Source of the DNA: Ilex aquifolium
Taxonomy: Eukaryota > Streptophyta > Magnoliopsida > Aquifoliales > Aquifoliaceae
DNA length: 64,000 bases
NCBI GenBank assembly: GCA_951799425.1
Contig: OX637392.1
Span: 37,235,593-37,299,592, forward strand
Direction: 5' to 3'
Shown: positions 1 to 18,103 of the stretch, one piece after another
How positions within the stretch are numbered: position 1 is the stretch's first letter
Layout of the letters: each line of letters opens with the position of its first letter
Position numbers and translations under genes: made by a program
The notes under the pieces: model-generated
What the model was told of the DNA's origin: nothing
Seen by the model: the letters and a program-made list of their open reading frames with translations, nothing else
Databases searched by the model: none

Positions 1-941
1 TAAATTATGTTTTTATTTCATAATTATGAACACAAACAAAAGAGCATCAGACATGTGTTGGGAAGGGTCGGTGTCCGATACATCCAACATGGACACATTA
101 TCTTCTTAAAAGTATTTATGCTTCTTAGGTCAGTGGTGATAGTCAAAGACTACTTATGCATGCATCATTTTTCACTATTTTCTCAAATGCCCGTTTTTTG
201 TCTTTTAAAGTTAATAGAATCCATAGGAGAAAACAATTATTACTTACTAAGCAAACGTAGGCTTGGGCTCGAAAGCAAGAAGCAACGGCTTTCGCACTTG
301 TTGGAGCTATTAAGGTATGAAATTTCATTTTCTAGCTGGACAGAAAAGTTGACACTTTCCACGGGATCTGATTTCTACGGGATGCAAGTGAATAGACTCA
401 ACTAGGCAACTCGTCAGGAGTTGATTTTGTGAAACAAATATTTATGAACCTACCAAGCACCAAATCAACGTACTCCCAACATCTTCTAACGACCTGACCA
501 CAACACACGAGCTAAACCAACAATCACCAATAGCCTAGTCTCATCTCCATTCCTTTCCATTTCTTTTAGGTAAGAAAACTATTCTAACATTACAATCTTT
601 ATATCTGTGAATGAATCCAATCTTTCATCATTTTTGGTGCGATATAATGGTTTGGAATTTGTCTTTGGGATTTAGTTTGTACTTCTTGATGGGCATTTCT
701 TGTATTGACTTTTGTTTTTGGGAGTATGGATTGTCATTGTTTTTTTTTGGCAGTTTCCTTGCTTTGTCATTTTTATGTTCCATAGATGATCTGATGAGAA
801 CTGAAATCTTTCCTGGAATGGAATGGAATGTGATTTGCTTGGGGGTGATGATGCCTGAGCTAGGAGGGGATCAGAATAGCTTATGATCATTTCCCTGTCC
901 TCCTATTGGTTTGTCAAAGTGGGGTAAGAGGAACAATAACG
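1..941. other. Upstream region of the PPR gene
   Basis: No gene is recognised here. The short open frames at 7-405 and 611-886 show no family motif, and the stretch reads as AT-rich upstream or leader sequence. It should hold the promoter and 5' leader of the PPR gene at 942, but no single TATA box stands out enough to call. Confidence 0.5.
570..753 (+). other. Possible 5'-UTR intron of the PPR gene
   Basis: A good donor (AG then GTAAGA at 570) is followed by a T-rich tract ending in CAG at 751-753, giving a 184-bp candidate intron upstream of the ATG at 942. This is inference from splice consensus only; there is no transcript evidence. Confidence 0.3.
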
Positions 942-3437
942 ATGCGCCATGGACAAGGAGGTACAACAAAATTTCATTATTCTGCTGCTTGTTTTTCCCT
1001 CACAAGAAACAAAAGTAGTGGTGCTACTACAACCATTACTTCCAAGCTCGGGAACCTTCTCTTGGTTGCTTCCATTGCCAAAGCTCTCTCTGAGAGCAGA
1101 GGAATTTGTAACCTGGACAGGGATTCCATTCCTCTCTCTGAGAGTCTGGTCCTCCACGTCCTTCGAAGGAACTCTCTTGACGTATCGAAGAAGGTGGATT
1201 TCTTTAGCTGGTGCTCTCTCAATCCCAACTACAAGCACACGGCAGACACCTACTCCCAGATCCTCCGAACTGTGTGTCATCACCACCACCCCCTCCCAAA
1301 GATCCTTGACCTGCTGACGTCTATGAAGCGAGACGGTGTCAACCTCGATTCCACAACCTTCAAACTGCTTCTCGAGTTCTTCATCCGATTGGGAAAGTTT
1401 GATTATGCACTAGAAATCTTGGACCACGTGGACACAGAATTTGAAATGGGGCCGACTAGCAGCTGCTTGAACCTGGACATGTATAACTCAGTTCTCATTG
1501 CCCTTGTCCGCAAAGGGCAGCTGGTTCTAGCTTTGTCCATCTTCTTCAAGCTTTTGGATGTCTCCAATGTCGATGTCAGTGACACTGGAAATGGAAGTGG
1601 TTATGATGTCTTCCCTAACGCTATTGTATGTAATGAGTTGTTTATTGCTCTTAGAAAGGCAGACATGAGGGCTGAATTCAAACGAGTTTTCGACAAACTG
1701 AGAGAGAAAAAGCTCTTTCCATTGGACACACGGGGCTACAATATATGTATTCATGCATATGGGTGTTGGGGTGATCTGGGTACTTCCCTGAGCCTCTTTA
1801 AAGAGATGAAGGAAAATAATCTGGGCTCAGGTGGTGCGTTTAGTCTGGACCTGTGCACATACAATAGCCTTATTCACGTGCTCTGCTTGGTTGGGAGAGT
1901 GAAGGATGCGCTCACGGTCTGGGAGGAACTGAAGGGTTCAGTTCACCAGCCTGATGCCTTCACTTATCGTATTTTAATCCAGGGCTGCTCTAAATCCTAT
2001 CGGATGGATGATGCGAAAAAGATATTTAGTGAGATGCAGTACAATGGCTTCCGTCCTGATACCATAGTTTATAACTCCTTCTTGGATGGGTTGCTCAAGG
2101 CAAGGAAACTTATCGAAGCATGCCATTTGTATGAGAGGATGGTTGAGGAAGGGGTAAGGGCTTCATGTTGGACACACAATATATTGATTGCTGGGCTGTT
2201 CCGAAATGGAAGGGCTGCCGCTGGTTACTCCCTATTTTGCGATTTGAAGAAAAAAGGGCAGTTTGTGGATGGGATTACCTACAGCACAGTTGCGTCGCGT
2301 CTTTGTATGGAGAATCGGCTGGATGAAGCATTGCAGTTGGTTGAAGACATGGAAGCCAGAGGCTTTGTTGTTGATCTGGTTACCATAACATCGCTCCTAA
2401 TTGCACTTCTTAGACAAGGTCGGTGGGATTGGATGGAGAGGCTCATGAAGCACATTAGAGATGGCAATCTAGTGCCAACTGTTCTCAAGTGGAAAGCTAA
2501 TATGGAAGCGTCGATAAAAAATGCACAGAACAGAAGAAAGGATTTTACATCTATGTTCCCGTCTAAAGGTGACTGTGACGAGATCATACGTTTGATAAGC
2601 TCGCCTAGCACAGGTATCAAGATTGGCCTTGGATCATGTGGTGGAGGGTCGCAGGACGATGAAATGTCAGCCAGCGAGACTGATCAATGGTCGTCATCCC
2701 CATATATGGATAAGTTGGCCAATCAAGTGACCTCCAACAACCCTTATAATCCACTTTTCTCGCTGTCTAGGGGAATACGAGTTCTGGGGGAAGGCTTAGA
2801 CTCATTTGATATTGATATGGTCAATACGTACTTGTCTATATTATTGGCCAAGGGGAAGCTGAGCTTAGCCTGTAAGCTATTTGAGATTTTCACCAACATG
2901 GGTATTGACCCTGTGAGTTACACTTACAATTCCATGATGAGTTCGTTTGTCAAGAAGGGCTATTTCAATGAGGCCTTCAGTGTTCTTCATGAAATGGCTG
3001 AGAAGGTTTGCCCTGCAGACATAGCGACTTATAATATGATAATCCAAGGCTTGGGGAAGATGGGAAGGGCAGATCTAGCCAGTGCTGTTCTGGATAACCT
3101 AATAGAGCAGGGTGGTTATCTTGACATTGTGATGTATAATACCTTGATTAATGCCCTAGGGAAGGCTGGCCGAATTGACGAAGCAAGCAAGCTTTTTGAG
3201 CAGATGAGAACTAGTGGGATAAATCCCGATGTCGTCACTTTCAACACACTAATTGAAGTTCATAGCAAAGCAGGTCAATTAAAGGATGCTTACAAGTTTT
3301 TAAAAATGATGCTGGATGCAGGTTGTCCCCCAAACCATGTCACCGACACAATTCTAGATTTTCTAGAGAAGGAGATTGAGAAACTGAGATACCAAAAGGC
3401 ATCAATCAGACGGGCTACTAAGGATGATTCTTTATGA
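942..3437 (+). CDS. P-class pentatricopeptide repeat protein
   Basis: An intronless gene of 831 codons starting at the ATG at 942; the frame opens slightly upstream but only with a non-ATG codon. The protein is a chain of about sixteen 35-residue PPR units. Typical unit starts are TYNSLI, TYRILI, VYNSFL, TYNSMM, TYNMII, MYNTLI and TFNTLI, and units often end in P-D or a related pair. Two blocks of repeats (about residues 95-510 and 625-800) flank a non-repeat linker rich in G, S, D and E. No E, DYW or SMR domain follows, so it is P-class. PPR proteins of this class bind single-stranded organellar RNA and affect its stability, splicing or translation. The basic, Ser/Thr-rich N terminus fits an organelle transit peptide. 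It resembles Arabidopsis At4g01570-type proteins from memory; the target RNA is unknown. No breaks are seen. Confidence 0.93.
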   Translation: MRHGQGGTTKFHYSAACFSLTRNKSSGATTTITSKLGNLLLVASIAKALSESRGICNLDRDSIPLSESLVLHVLRRNSLDVSKKVDFFSWCSLNPNYKHTADTYSQILRTVCHHHHPLPKILDLLTSMKRDGVNLDSTTFKLLLEFFIRLGKFDYALEILDHVDTEFEMGPTSSCLNLDMYNSVLIALVRKGQLVLALSIFFKLLDVSNVDVSDTGNGSGYDVFPNAIVCNELFIALRKADMRAEFKRVFDKLREKKLFPLDTRGYNICIHAYGCWGDLGTSLSLFKEMKENNLGSGGAFSLDLCTYNSLIHVLCLVGRVKDALTVWEELKGSVHQPDAFTYRILIQGCSKSYRMDDAKKIFSEMQYNGFRPDTIVYNSFLDGLLKARKLIEACHLYERMVEEGVRASCWTHNILIAGLFRNGRAAAGYSLFCDLKKKGQFVDGITYSTVASRLCMENRLDEALQLVEDMEARGFVVDLVTITSLLIALLRQGRWDWMERLMKHIRDGNLVPTVLKWKANMEASIKNAQNRRKDFTSMFPSKGDCDEIIRLISSPSTGIKIGLGSCGGGSQDDEMSASETDQWSSSPYMDKLANQVTSNNPYNPLFSLSRGIRVLGEGLDSFDIDMVNTYLSILLAKGKLSLACKLFEIFTNMGIDPVSYTYNSMMSSFVKKGYFNEAFSVLHEMAEKVCPADIATYNMIIQGLGKMGRADLASAVLDNLIEQGGYLDIVMYNTLINALGKAGRIDEASKLFEQMRTSGINPDVVTFNTLIEVHSKAGQLKDAYKFLKMMLDAGCPPNHVTDTILDFLEKEIEKLRYQKASIRRATKDDSL

Positions 3438-4019
3438 AGAACAACTCTTTCGGTATGGATGGTTCAGGAAAAGTGGAAACATTTTGTGGGCCATTTCATC
3501 AGGAACCAGCATCACAACTAATCATCAATTCAGAATTACATTAACTATAAGCAGTTGCACAGGAAGTGAGTGACATATGATATGCTGGATTATATTTTAT
3601 AAATCTGCCCAGAAACATTATGTTATTCCAACCCAGACTGCATGTATGATGCCTTGGCATTTGTGGATTACCATTCCACAAACAGCTAGAGCCATTTCTT
3701 GCATTACTTTTTTCTTTTTCTGTTTTTTTTTTTTCTCATTCAATCTATTCCATCACTTTGATTGCAACATTTTCTCATTGCGTTCCTCTTACTTCCTTTT
3801 TTTTTGGTTTAGGATCTGTGTGCTTGTAAGACTGCTCTAATTCCTGCTGTTGCATCATCAGTTTATCAGGTATTGGATCAAGAGTTATGGTAGATTCTTT
3901 ATATGCACTTGTTAAGGGTTCTTTGTAGCTTGCATTTCAAACTTAGCATTGTGATTGTTTAGTTAATTCTCAATTGTCTTATGAAAAAGTTTGATTACAT
4001 TTGAAGGTGCATGGAACGA
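3438..4019. other. 3' flank of the PPR gene
   Basis: AT-rich sequence with T tracts near 3709-3735 and 3795-3806. It probably includes the 3' UTR. The open frame at 3577-3840 is low-complexity and is not believed. No poly(A) signal is distinctive enough to call. Confidence 0.4.
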
Positions 4020-7000
4020 TGTCTTATGTAAACCCCAAGTAGACCTAGAGGGGATCGTGGATAGGTCGTGTCTCCAAAAATAGTACCAATTAAGAATTAT
4101 TGACATAAATCAACAGATAAACAAAATCATATGCCAACAATCTATATAGATTGTTCAAAGCACCTATGATCAATATGTTGTGATATATCGAGTTAGTATG
4201 TTTGAAGCAATCAAACAATCAATCACACAAAATAAGAGGGCACATGATTTTTACGTGGAAACCCAATTGGGGATAACGAGACCAAGTCCAAACCTTCCAC
4301 TATTGATATCTGCAATACAAACTTAACACTTACAATTCCTTATAATGTATGCTTGTGTTGTACTCCTTCCGACAAACTTGCTCTTGCCATTCAACTCGTA
4401 GATCACTAGCTCCTCTAGTAAATGTTAGATCAGGCTCCCCAGGAACACTCACAGACTTGGCCTCCTTCGAACCTTGATATTTCTTTTCAGATTTTCAAAG
4501 GCAATCTCTGAATTGACTTTGAGTTTGAGAATACTCTTATCTCTGAAGCATTGGGGTCTCAAGATTTAAGCCTAAATCTCGACTTAGAAAACAATTAGAA
4601 CACTCTTTGTTTTTGCAATGACAAGAACAAAAATTGTGTTCTAGATTTAATCTCACAAAGGTAAGCCCCTCTAACTCTCTCAAGGTTCCTTGGTCTTCTT
4701 TTCATCTCTCCTAGTTGTATATAGATGTCCTAAGGTGTAATTTAAATAGAGGGAAGCCCTAGAACCAAGTTTGAAGGGTTTTCTAACGTGTTCAGGATTT
4801 TGATACGCTGCAGTCGCTTGAATCCATGCCTTCTCATTTGAGCGCCTAACGTCACTCGAGCAACAAGCGAGCATGAGTTCGAGTAGGTTTCGGATCCCTG
4901 TGCTTTCTTGCTCGCTTGAGTGAGTAGCCCACGCCCAGCGAGCGCCAACTGCTAGAAACCATCTGAACTAGATCCGCATGTTCTCAATCAAGCTCTCTCA
5001 AGTTTTGCTTGAATGTGATGTATACTTGAGCCTTTATTTGTATAAAAAAAGCTCATTTTTAAATCTAAAATCATAAAGCTAAGTATGCATCACATAAATC
5101 AAGTCTTGAAAACATTTTTCAATTTAGATCATGGTCACGTAAGATATCTAGGTCCACTTACCAAACCTAACCGGTGTGATTGCCATGAGTGTTACTTGAA
5201 TATCTTCATTCAAGTAATCTCAATGTCAATCGTCTTGATCTTCTTCAATCTTCAAAATAGAGACTCAACATCAACCTACTTGATTCATTTGACTCACAAA
5301 ATTATACCAATTACCAAAGTGCCCTTATAATCTTCCCCTTTGACAATTATATGACAAAATATGTTTACTAACATCAAATTTAAATATAACTCACCAAGCT
5401 TTCGACATAACCATGAATTATATCCTTTCAAGACTTCATACAATGTTTTGACCTTACATTCAGATTACTGAATACAAATTCACTCTCTAATTCTACCCAA
5501 TTAATGCAGCTTTTGAATGTAGTTTTTCGAAGTGATGATATGAATTTGAATCTTTTAAGCTCCAGAAACACATTTAAACAATCAAGGCTTGTGAAACGCA
5601 TGATGAATAAACAAATGATATCTAGTTTTTAAGGTAAATCACTAAGTTCCCAAACATTATTTTTCTCAATAGATTCTATCACCTCATTCATAGTTTTTAA
5701 CTATTCACTAGAATCGGGTGAGTTAATAGCTTCTTCATAATTAAGATGATCTTCAACTTCATCTAAGTCTACAATATCTTCATGTTCACTTAAACAAGCA
5801 TAAAAACCATCCAAATAAGAGGAAGGGGCCAGACATTTTCAGACTACTAGTCCTAGGTTCCTTAGATAAATCATTGCTATTAGAAGGATTTTGCATATTT
5901 TCATCTTCAATGGGGTTACATTGGATTTTTAGGTTGCCCCTAGATCGGATATCACGACTCCAATAGGGAAATTGCAGATCAATGGTCAAGTAAACCCTAA
6001 ATGAGACCTAAGGGAGGGGTCAATTTATATGACCTATTCTCACCAATTCAATCACTACGTTGAATTAAGCAATGTTCAATCAAATAACCAACAACAACAA
6101 TCAACACAAATCATTTGCCAATAAATAATATGGAATGTTCAACATATCTACGATCGATATATTGATCGAGTATGTTTAAAGCGATCAGACAATCAATCAC
6201 ACAAAAATAACGAGGCACGCGATTTTTACGTGGAACCCCTCAAGGAAAAAACCACGGACCAAGTCCAGCTTTAGCCCTCCACTATTGAAATCAACAACAT
6301 AGACACAAACACCTATTGTCCCTAGCTGCACTAGATGTAAGTTGTCCTTTTGCCTCATGCTCGTCCCAACGAACTCCCTCTTGTTGTTCAACTCATAGAA
6401 CACCGACTCCCTCTAGTATGGGTTTAGATTAGGCTCCCTCTAGAATGTTGTTGACTTGTTCAGTCTACACACTTGATCTTCCTCCTTGAAAATTAAGTCC
6501 AACTTGAACTTTTTCGTTTTGGAGAAACGAACAACTTTGAGGCTTTGTGTTCAACCTAGAATGGATATTCTCAAGGAATACACAAAAAATGTAGGTAGTA
6601 GATCTCTCAAGAATATGAACAAATAAAAAATACTCAAGGAGAAAACAGTTTTTAATCAAAAACATAAGCTCTCAACAAGAATATAAAGTTTTTGACCAAA
6701 ATAAAGAAATTTTTTTCTCTCAAAGGCTCTTTGAAAAACTCTCTTCAAAACCCTCTCTAGCCTTTTAGAAAACTCTTAGGGTTTTTTAATCTTTATATAG
6801 AAAAACAATTATACCAGAGTTTTGGAGAGTTCTAACCAAAATAGATAACATCAATATCCTAATGCGTAGTAGTTGCTCGAGCACGCTTCAGCTCGCTCAA
6901 GTGCGAAGCAAACGCTAAGCCAGCTTTAGCCACTGAAACTTCAATAGTTGAAGTACTCGGACTACTATAGCTCTTGCTCGAGCCATCCGGGGCTCGGCTA

Positions 7001-7020
7001 GCGAAGAGTGCAATTAACCC
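4020..7020 (-). mobile_element. Decayed Ty1/copia retrotransposon relic
   Basis: Two diverged copies of one sequence lie in the same orientation, about 4.02-5.0 kb and 6.0-7.02 kb. They share the TTTTTACGTGGAA block, the 'accaagtcca' block and a 'gctcg'-rich tail, and look like old LTR-like ends. Between them, on the minus strand near 5630-5750, a stretch encodes a pattern typical of the start of copia reverse transcriptase (YEEAI, SPDS, MNEV, WEL-DLP). The element is far from whole, with many breaks and most of pol missing, and is clearly old. Alternatively the two copies are independent fragments of one family. Family assignment is by the RT motif only. Confidence 0.45.
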
Positions 7021-7056
7021 TAAAATTTGTTTTTCAAAAAAAAAAAAAAAATACTA

Positions 7057-9926
7057 CAGCAGTTGGGTTTGGTTTCTATATCAACTCGGCAATATAGAAA
7101 TGCTAATTTGTTAACTGATGGGACCTTTCTTCACGACAAGTATATGTGGAAGATGTTAATTGCATTTGCTATTGTGGATGAACAGACTTGTAGCATTTGG
7201 GGTTGGTTTCTACATCAACTTCAGCAATATGTTGTGCAGAGTCGGCAAGGGATATGTTTGCTCTTGGATTGGCATAAATGTAGAATTGCTACGGTGAATG
7301 AAGAAGATTCTGGGTGGACTGAGTCAAATACTTATCACCAGTTCTATCATAGACATGTGCGGAGAATTTTAAGTTTAAGTATGAGTACTTGAAGAAGCTA
7401 GTATGGAGGGCTGGGAAAGTGTGGCAAATTTGCAAGTTCAATCTTTTGATGTAGGAGATAAGGACACTTAATGGGGAAGCGTGGGAGTACTTGAACAAGA
7501 TTTCAATACATCAGTGGACACTAGCCCATGATGGTAAATGACGATATGACATGATGACAACCAACATTTCAGAGGTTTTTTATAGTGCACTCCGAGGTGC
7601 AAAGCTTTATGCCTGTCACTGCTTATGTGCAATCGATATTCTTTCGGGTCACTAAATACTTTTATGATAACCGAGATGCAGAGTAAAATGCTGTGAAAAT
7701 GGTATGGCATTCTCTAGTTATGCCATCAAGATTGTATCATGTTCCCAGCAAAAGGCTAGGCACGAGTTGAGGCCATTTCACACGCAACGTGGACTTGTCG
7801 AACCAAAAATGGTATGGTGTTCTCTAGTTATGCCATTGAGATTGTATCACATACCTAGCGAAAGTTTGACTCGAGTTGAGGACATTTCAAACGCTGCGTA
7901 GACTTACCGAAGTGGTGACGATGAAGGGTAATACACATTTATATTGACTGGTGTTGGTGCACCTTCGAAAAATGGGTCATATTTCGAATGCCTTGTTCTC
8001 ATGTGTTGACTGCTTGTTCGCATTTCAGATTGGACTTTATTAAGTTTATATATCTAGTGTATAGCATGCATTCGTTAGAGAACTCTAGGGCACCTGAACT
8101 TCATCCTCTCTACCATCAAGATTATTGGGATGATCATGAATGGCCCACTTTATACCCTGATCCTGAGCTTTGTCGAGTAGCTTTAGGTCATTCAAAGATG
8201 TGCATACGCAATTGGGACATAATCGTTGAAAATTTCCATCGAAAAACGTACGAATTTAGCATTTGGTCATCAATTATAGTTTTTTGTTTTGTTATTTTGA
8301 CTTGCTTGTATCAAAGTTTGTAATTGTTAAGTGTAAAAGATTAACACAATATTAGAGAGTAACAGAGAGAGGTCAAAAGCTTAACCTAGCTCTCATACAT
8401 CACTTGTATTTATAGTTAACTCACAATAAGAAGAATTACACATACACCCTCTTACTATTAGCAATTTACACATACTACCCTAATACTCTTAACAGTAATG
8501 GACCTTATCCATCGAAAAACCTACAATCTTCAACAATGGGTAATCAACTACAAGTACTTAGTTATGTTATGTCATTTTGACTTGATTGTATCAAAATTTG
8601 TAATGAACCGCACATACTCATCTTTGTGTGTCTTATTGTTACTTTTTAGTGTATCACTACTTGCATCTATAATTAAACAAGTTGGTTTGAAATTTTTTTG
8701 ATTGCACTTGCTTGTTAGTTATTTATATTTGATGCAAAAAATGGGTAATTAATGTTCTATTGGCTTCATTTGCAGATTTAGGTTCTAAGAATAGAGCCGG
8801 ATCCAAGAGCATTAGTGTAGCCCGAACAGGATGATCCATATGTGTTATCTTTATAGGCCCACCATCGTTAAGAGGATATCTAGCAAGGCCATGGTCTCCA
8901 CCCATTGCATTGTAGATGCAGTGAATGCCTGCTTCGTTGCTTGCATGTCACGTTGGGTGCTTAGATATCTATTTACAACTAGTTTTTAGGGTGTGCACCG
9001 GATCAGGTACATGTAGCTCAATTGGTATCTCCTCGTTGCTCTTGTGGAAAGGTGGTGGTGTTGAGATGCACTCGTTCCACCCAGTAGGTGAGGCCACCAT
9101 CACTCTGTAGGATATAACTATATTGCTCGGGCTACACTTGGAGAGGGAGCTATAGACCGATCCACATTCAAGGCTCAGTTCGTTGAGGGACCATTGGAGA
9201 AGGGGATAGATGTTGATGCAACCGAGCATTTCTTTGCCTGTTATGCTAAATCATACATCATGCTATTAATTGAATTTTTTTTTTTAGATAAGTCATAGAG
9301 TAAGGTGAAGCTCATGTACCTTCTTCTGCTTGCGGATATTAATGCTGCATAAAGGTATAGCTAGGACTGCGCAACATTGGCGAGACTATACCGTGAGATG
9401 TGCGTCACGATTAGATATGATGCTAAAGACATTAGTGGCCTGTTTGTTCTGCTGCCAATAATATGTATACTTACTTCATATCAATTTTAAATAATTTATA
9501 AACGTATTTGAACTTGACATGTAATATTTGTTAATAATATGTATCTCATTTCTGTAGTGGGCATGAGAGCAATTATCACACATGCGTCTACAGAGACTGC
9601 CCCCATGTCAGTACGCACCACATGTTGAAGTGGATTTAGGTGAGGTACATGCGGATGAGGCCGCTCCACATATTGGAGCAGATGTTGGAGAGCAGGTAGA
9701 TGTTGACGAGGCATTACTTGCACATCCTCTAGGGTGTAGGTAAGTGAACAAATCATACCATATACTAGTATTTTTCATGTCATTTGAAATGCAATTATGT
9801 CTTTGATTGGATTGTGTTTTTTTATTTTTTGTTGCAGTTGGGATGTGACATTTTCAGAGCAATACAACCCCACACATGTTCTACGACATTACAGATATCA
9901 ACTTGACAAAATAACAAATGAGCAGG
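7057..9926 (+). pseudogene. Relic Mutator-like element: transposase then plant mobile domain
   Basis: Broken frames on the plus strand match, in order, the transposase and the plant-mobile-domain gene of the large element at 37.8-52.7 kb. At 7060-7380 there is a DDE-region stretch with DGTFLH, FAIV and NEEDSGW. At about 7470-7620 comes the WTLAHDG, TTNISEV region. At 7980-8170 come the SWIM zinc-finger half CSHVLTA and the YWDD motif. From about 8790 the plant mobile domain follows (MHSFHPVGEATITL at 9064-9107, DAKDISGL near 9425), ending with the exon that precedes a donor at 9927 (WDVTF..., NEQ then GTATAA). Many stops and frameshifts are visible, and a solo LTR lies inside. No terminal repeats were found, so it is an old truncated copy. 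Confidence 0.8.
8325..8494. mobile_element. Short solo LTR (TRIM-like)
   Basis: A 170-bp unit begins TGTTAAGTG and ends CTCTTAACA, the TG...CA form of a retrotransposon LTR with short inverted ends. It is flanked by the 5-bp duplication GTAAT (8320-8324 and 8495-8499). No internal region is present, so it is a solo LTR. The very short length suggests a TRIM-type non-autonomous element. It inserted into the Mutator-like relic at the junction of a roughly 100-bp local duplication (about 8233-8324 versus 8506-8600). Confidence 0.75.
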
Positions 9927-10238
9927 TATAATTCAAAAACATTTGTTATGAATGTTCATGTGATATTTGAACTAGATTTTAGTTTTTGTTATGGTTTATG
10001 TTCGCGGGATTTTATAGTGGTGGTGGTTTGTTACTGCCTAGTAGTATGTTGTGGTGGTTTGAAAGTAGGTTTTTATTTTTCTGCAGTCATTTTTTAGAGG
10101 AAATTTTGTCTAATTTTTTTACATTAATATCGATGCTATTGTTAGATAAATTTATTTCTCTGTTTGTTGGATTTAATGGGTTGTGTTTGCACTTTTCCTG
10201 TGTTTACGTTATTGGGGAGGTTTGTAATAGCCTCTTAG
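9927..10238. other. Unassigned sequence after the Mutator relic
   Basis: T- and G-rich sequence with no recognised gene. It may include the rest of the decayed plant-mobile-domain gene, but no motif is readable. The open frame at 9986-10294 looks random. Confidence 0.3.
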
Positions 10239-11340
10239 GTGGTGTTTGGATCAAGGGATTTGGGGGGATTATTGGTGGGATTGGATTAAAATAGTGAATG
10301 GACCCACTTATCCTTAGTTTGGGTAAGTTTTTGGGGATAGGATTTTCGTTGCTTTTCATTTCCTCGGCCGTATGTTTTGAAAGGAATAATCCCCTCTGCA
10401 GGCCATTGAACAAACCCATGGCACATGTGGGATTGTGGAAAGAGAAGAGGGATTAAATACAAAATATCTAAAATACCCTCTACAGTATATTCTAGGGTTT
10501 TTTACCTTCAATTCCCCCTTTTATTCTGGGCAATCAAGGGTGGTTGCTCCTCTCTGAAAGCCAATGATTTCACTCTTCTGTAAACCAACAGCCCTTCTTC
10601 ACTCTGTTCTCAAGAGTGTCCATGGCTATGTATATATATATATATATATACACGTTTGTGTGTTTGTGCGAGTAAGAATGTAGAGGGTTGAAACCCTTTG
10701 CATGTCTTTCTATTTCTGCTTCTTCTTTTTCTTCCATTGTTGGTGTTCTTGGTATTGATGTTGTTGGTGATGTTGATGGTGGTGGTGGTGGCTGTAGCTC
10801 TGGTGATCCAACCCGTATATTTGAGAGGCTGGGATGATATGATATGTTTTTTGAGCAAATGAATCGGGCATTGAGATAATCCGACCCGTATCTTGGCGGG
10901 GCAAACCTAATGGTGTGGATGTTTATCTCACATGCAACTAGTTTTGCAGCCATGGCGTGAGTCATCCATTCTCTTTGTCTGATTAAATATAGATCTGCGC
11001 CTCACTTTTGACTATAAATTTGTCTTTTTTTAATATCTTTTTTCATTATAATTTAGTAGCAAAATTACTTTTGACTATGTGTACGAACAACTTTAACATA
11101 GGGATTTTTTGTCTACCATTGTCTTTTTTTTTTTTGTGTTGTACATTATTTATTATTTTTTCATGATGCATATTATTTTTGTGATTAATTGTGTATTGTA
11201 CAAATTAAATTAAATAAATAAACAAAATATTTATTGCAATATTTTGTAAAAATGCGTAATTTATTGATTCATATTTTTTTTTTCGTAAATAAGACAATAC
11301 TAATGGATTTGACTTTTTTTCATTCAATTCCAAACATGGT
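10239..11340. mobile_element. Possible non-autonomous TIR element
   Basis: The left edge reads 'gtgtttggat' and the right edge, reverse-complemented, reads 'atgtttggaattg'. Such 'TGTTTGG' edges are common in plant MITEs. The body is AT-rich with a TA microsatellite (10629-10650) and a GGTGGTGG tract near 10780. No clean target duplication is visible, so the boundaries are weak. The opposite-strand frames here are low-complexity and not taken as genes. Confidence 0.3.
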
Positions 11341-11352
11341 ATAGGATTGGTA

Positions 11353-12083
11353 TAGAAATTTTAAAAACATTATCCACCAAACATATACAACATTCAGTCA
11401 CAAAGGTAATCAACTAGTAACAGAAGAGGAGTCGTAAACGCAGATGTCCTGAGTTTGAATCTTGGTAATTTTTTGGGATCAGGCCATGAGGGATTTATCC
11501 TTCATGAATACCCTAGTTCCGACATGAATGATTGCTTTTGACTAGACCGAGGAATGGATTAATTATGGTGTGCGCGCGTAAACTGAATTGGACACTCTTG
11601 ACCATTAAACCAAAAAAAAAAAACAGAAGATCAATGATTTAGTACTAGTCCTAGCCCAAGGCAAGAACTACTCTATTCAATATCTCTCTAAATACTCTAT
11701 TCTATCTTCAACCTGAGAATAAATTACTGCATATGAACAACTTTCATTGAAGCTAAATCCAAAAATAACAAGGCACCTATGTTCTGGAGAGAGCAACACC
11801 AGGGTGTACATCAGTGGCTCTCTGTTTCACACCATATGTTTTCTTCTGGTTAGAATTGTAGGAAAAGAATGTCGCTTATGAAAGCATACAAATCCTTGAT
11901 TCTAGAAAAAATGGAGTAGATCAAAACATATTCTGGCAGCACATGCACAAAATTATAACTTACAACAAACCTAAGCAATTTTAGCTATACAGATAAAGTC
12001 ATTCAGTGAACTTATAATGCCAACCTATTGACACTGCTTGTAATTGTGAGTAAATAATATATTGTCTGCAATGGAGCGATCCT
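11353..12083. repeat. Segmental duplication, 3' flank of kinase unit A
   Basis: From about 11353 the sequence runs nearly collinearly with 53476-54210, downstream of the intact kinase (unit B). The match continues through the kinase exons and beyond. The boundary lies at 'atagaaatttt'. This is the downstream end of the duplicated unit. Confidence 0.85.
11400..11632 (+). mobile_element. Possible tRNA-derived SINE
   Basis: The segment holds GAGTTTGAATCTTGG near 11452, resembling an RNA polymerase III B box, and ends with a poly-A run after 'attaaacc'. The same sequence is at about 53521-53751 downstream of kinase B, so any insertion predates the duplication. No A box is convincing and no target duplication was found. 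Confidence 0.3.

Positions 12084-18103
<6,020 letters not shown>

Noticed and set aside
4680-4948. Short minus-strand frames
   Set aside because: Within the decayed retrotransposon end; overlapping shifted frames without motifs.
10570-10965. Overlapping minus-strand frames with His and Asn/Thr runs
   Set aside because: Three shifted frames all open over a GGTGGT and TA tract, which indicates low complexity rather than coding.
11440-11470. tRNA gene
   Set aside because: Only a weak B-box-like motif; no cloverleaf or A box could be read, so at most a SINE fragment.
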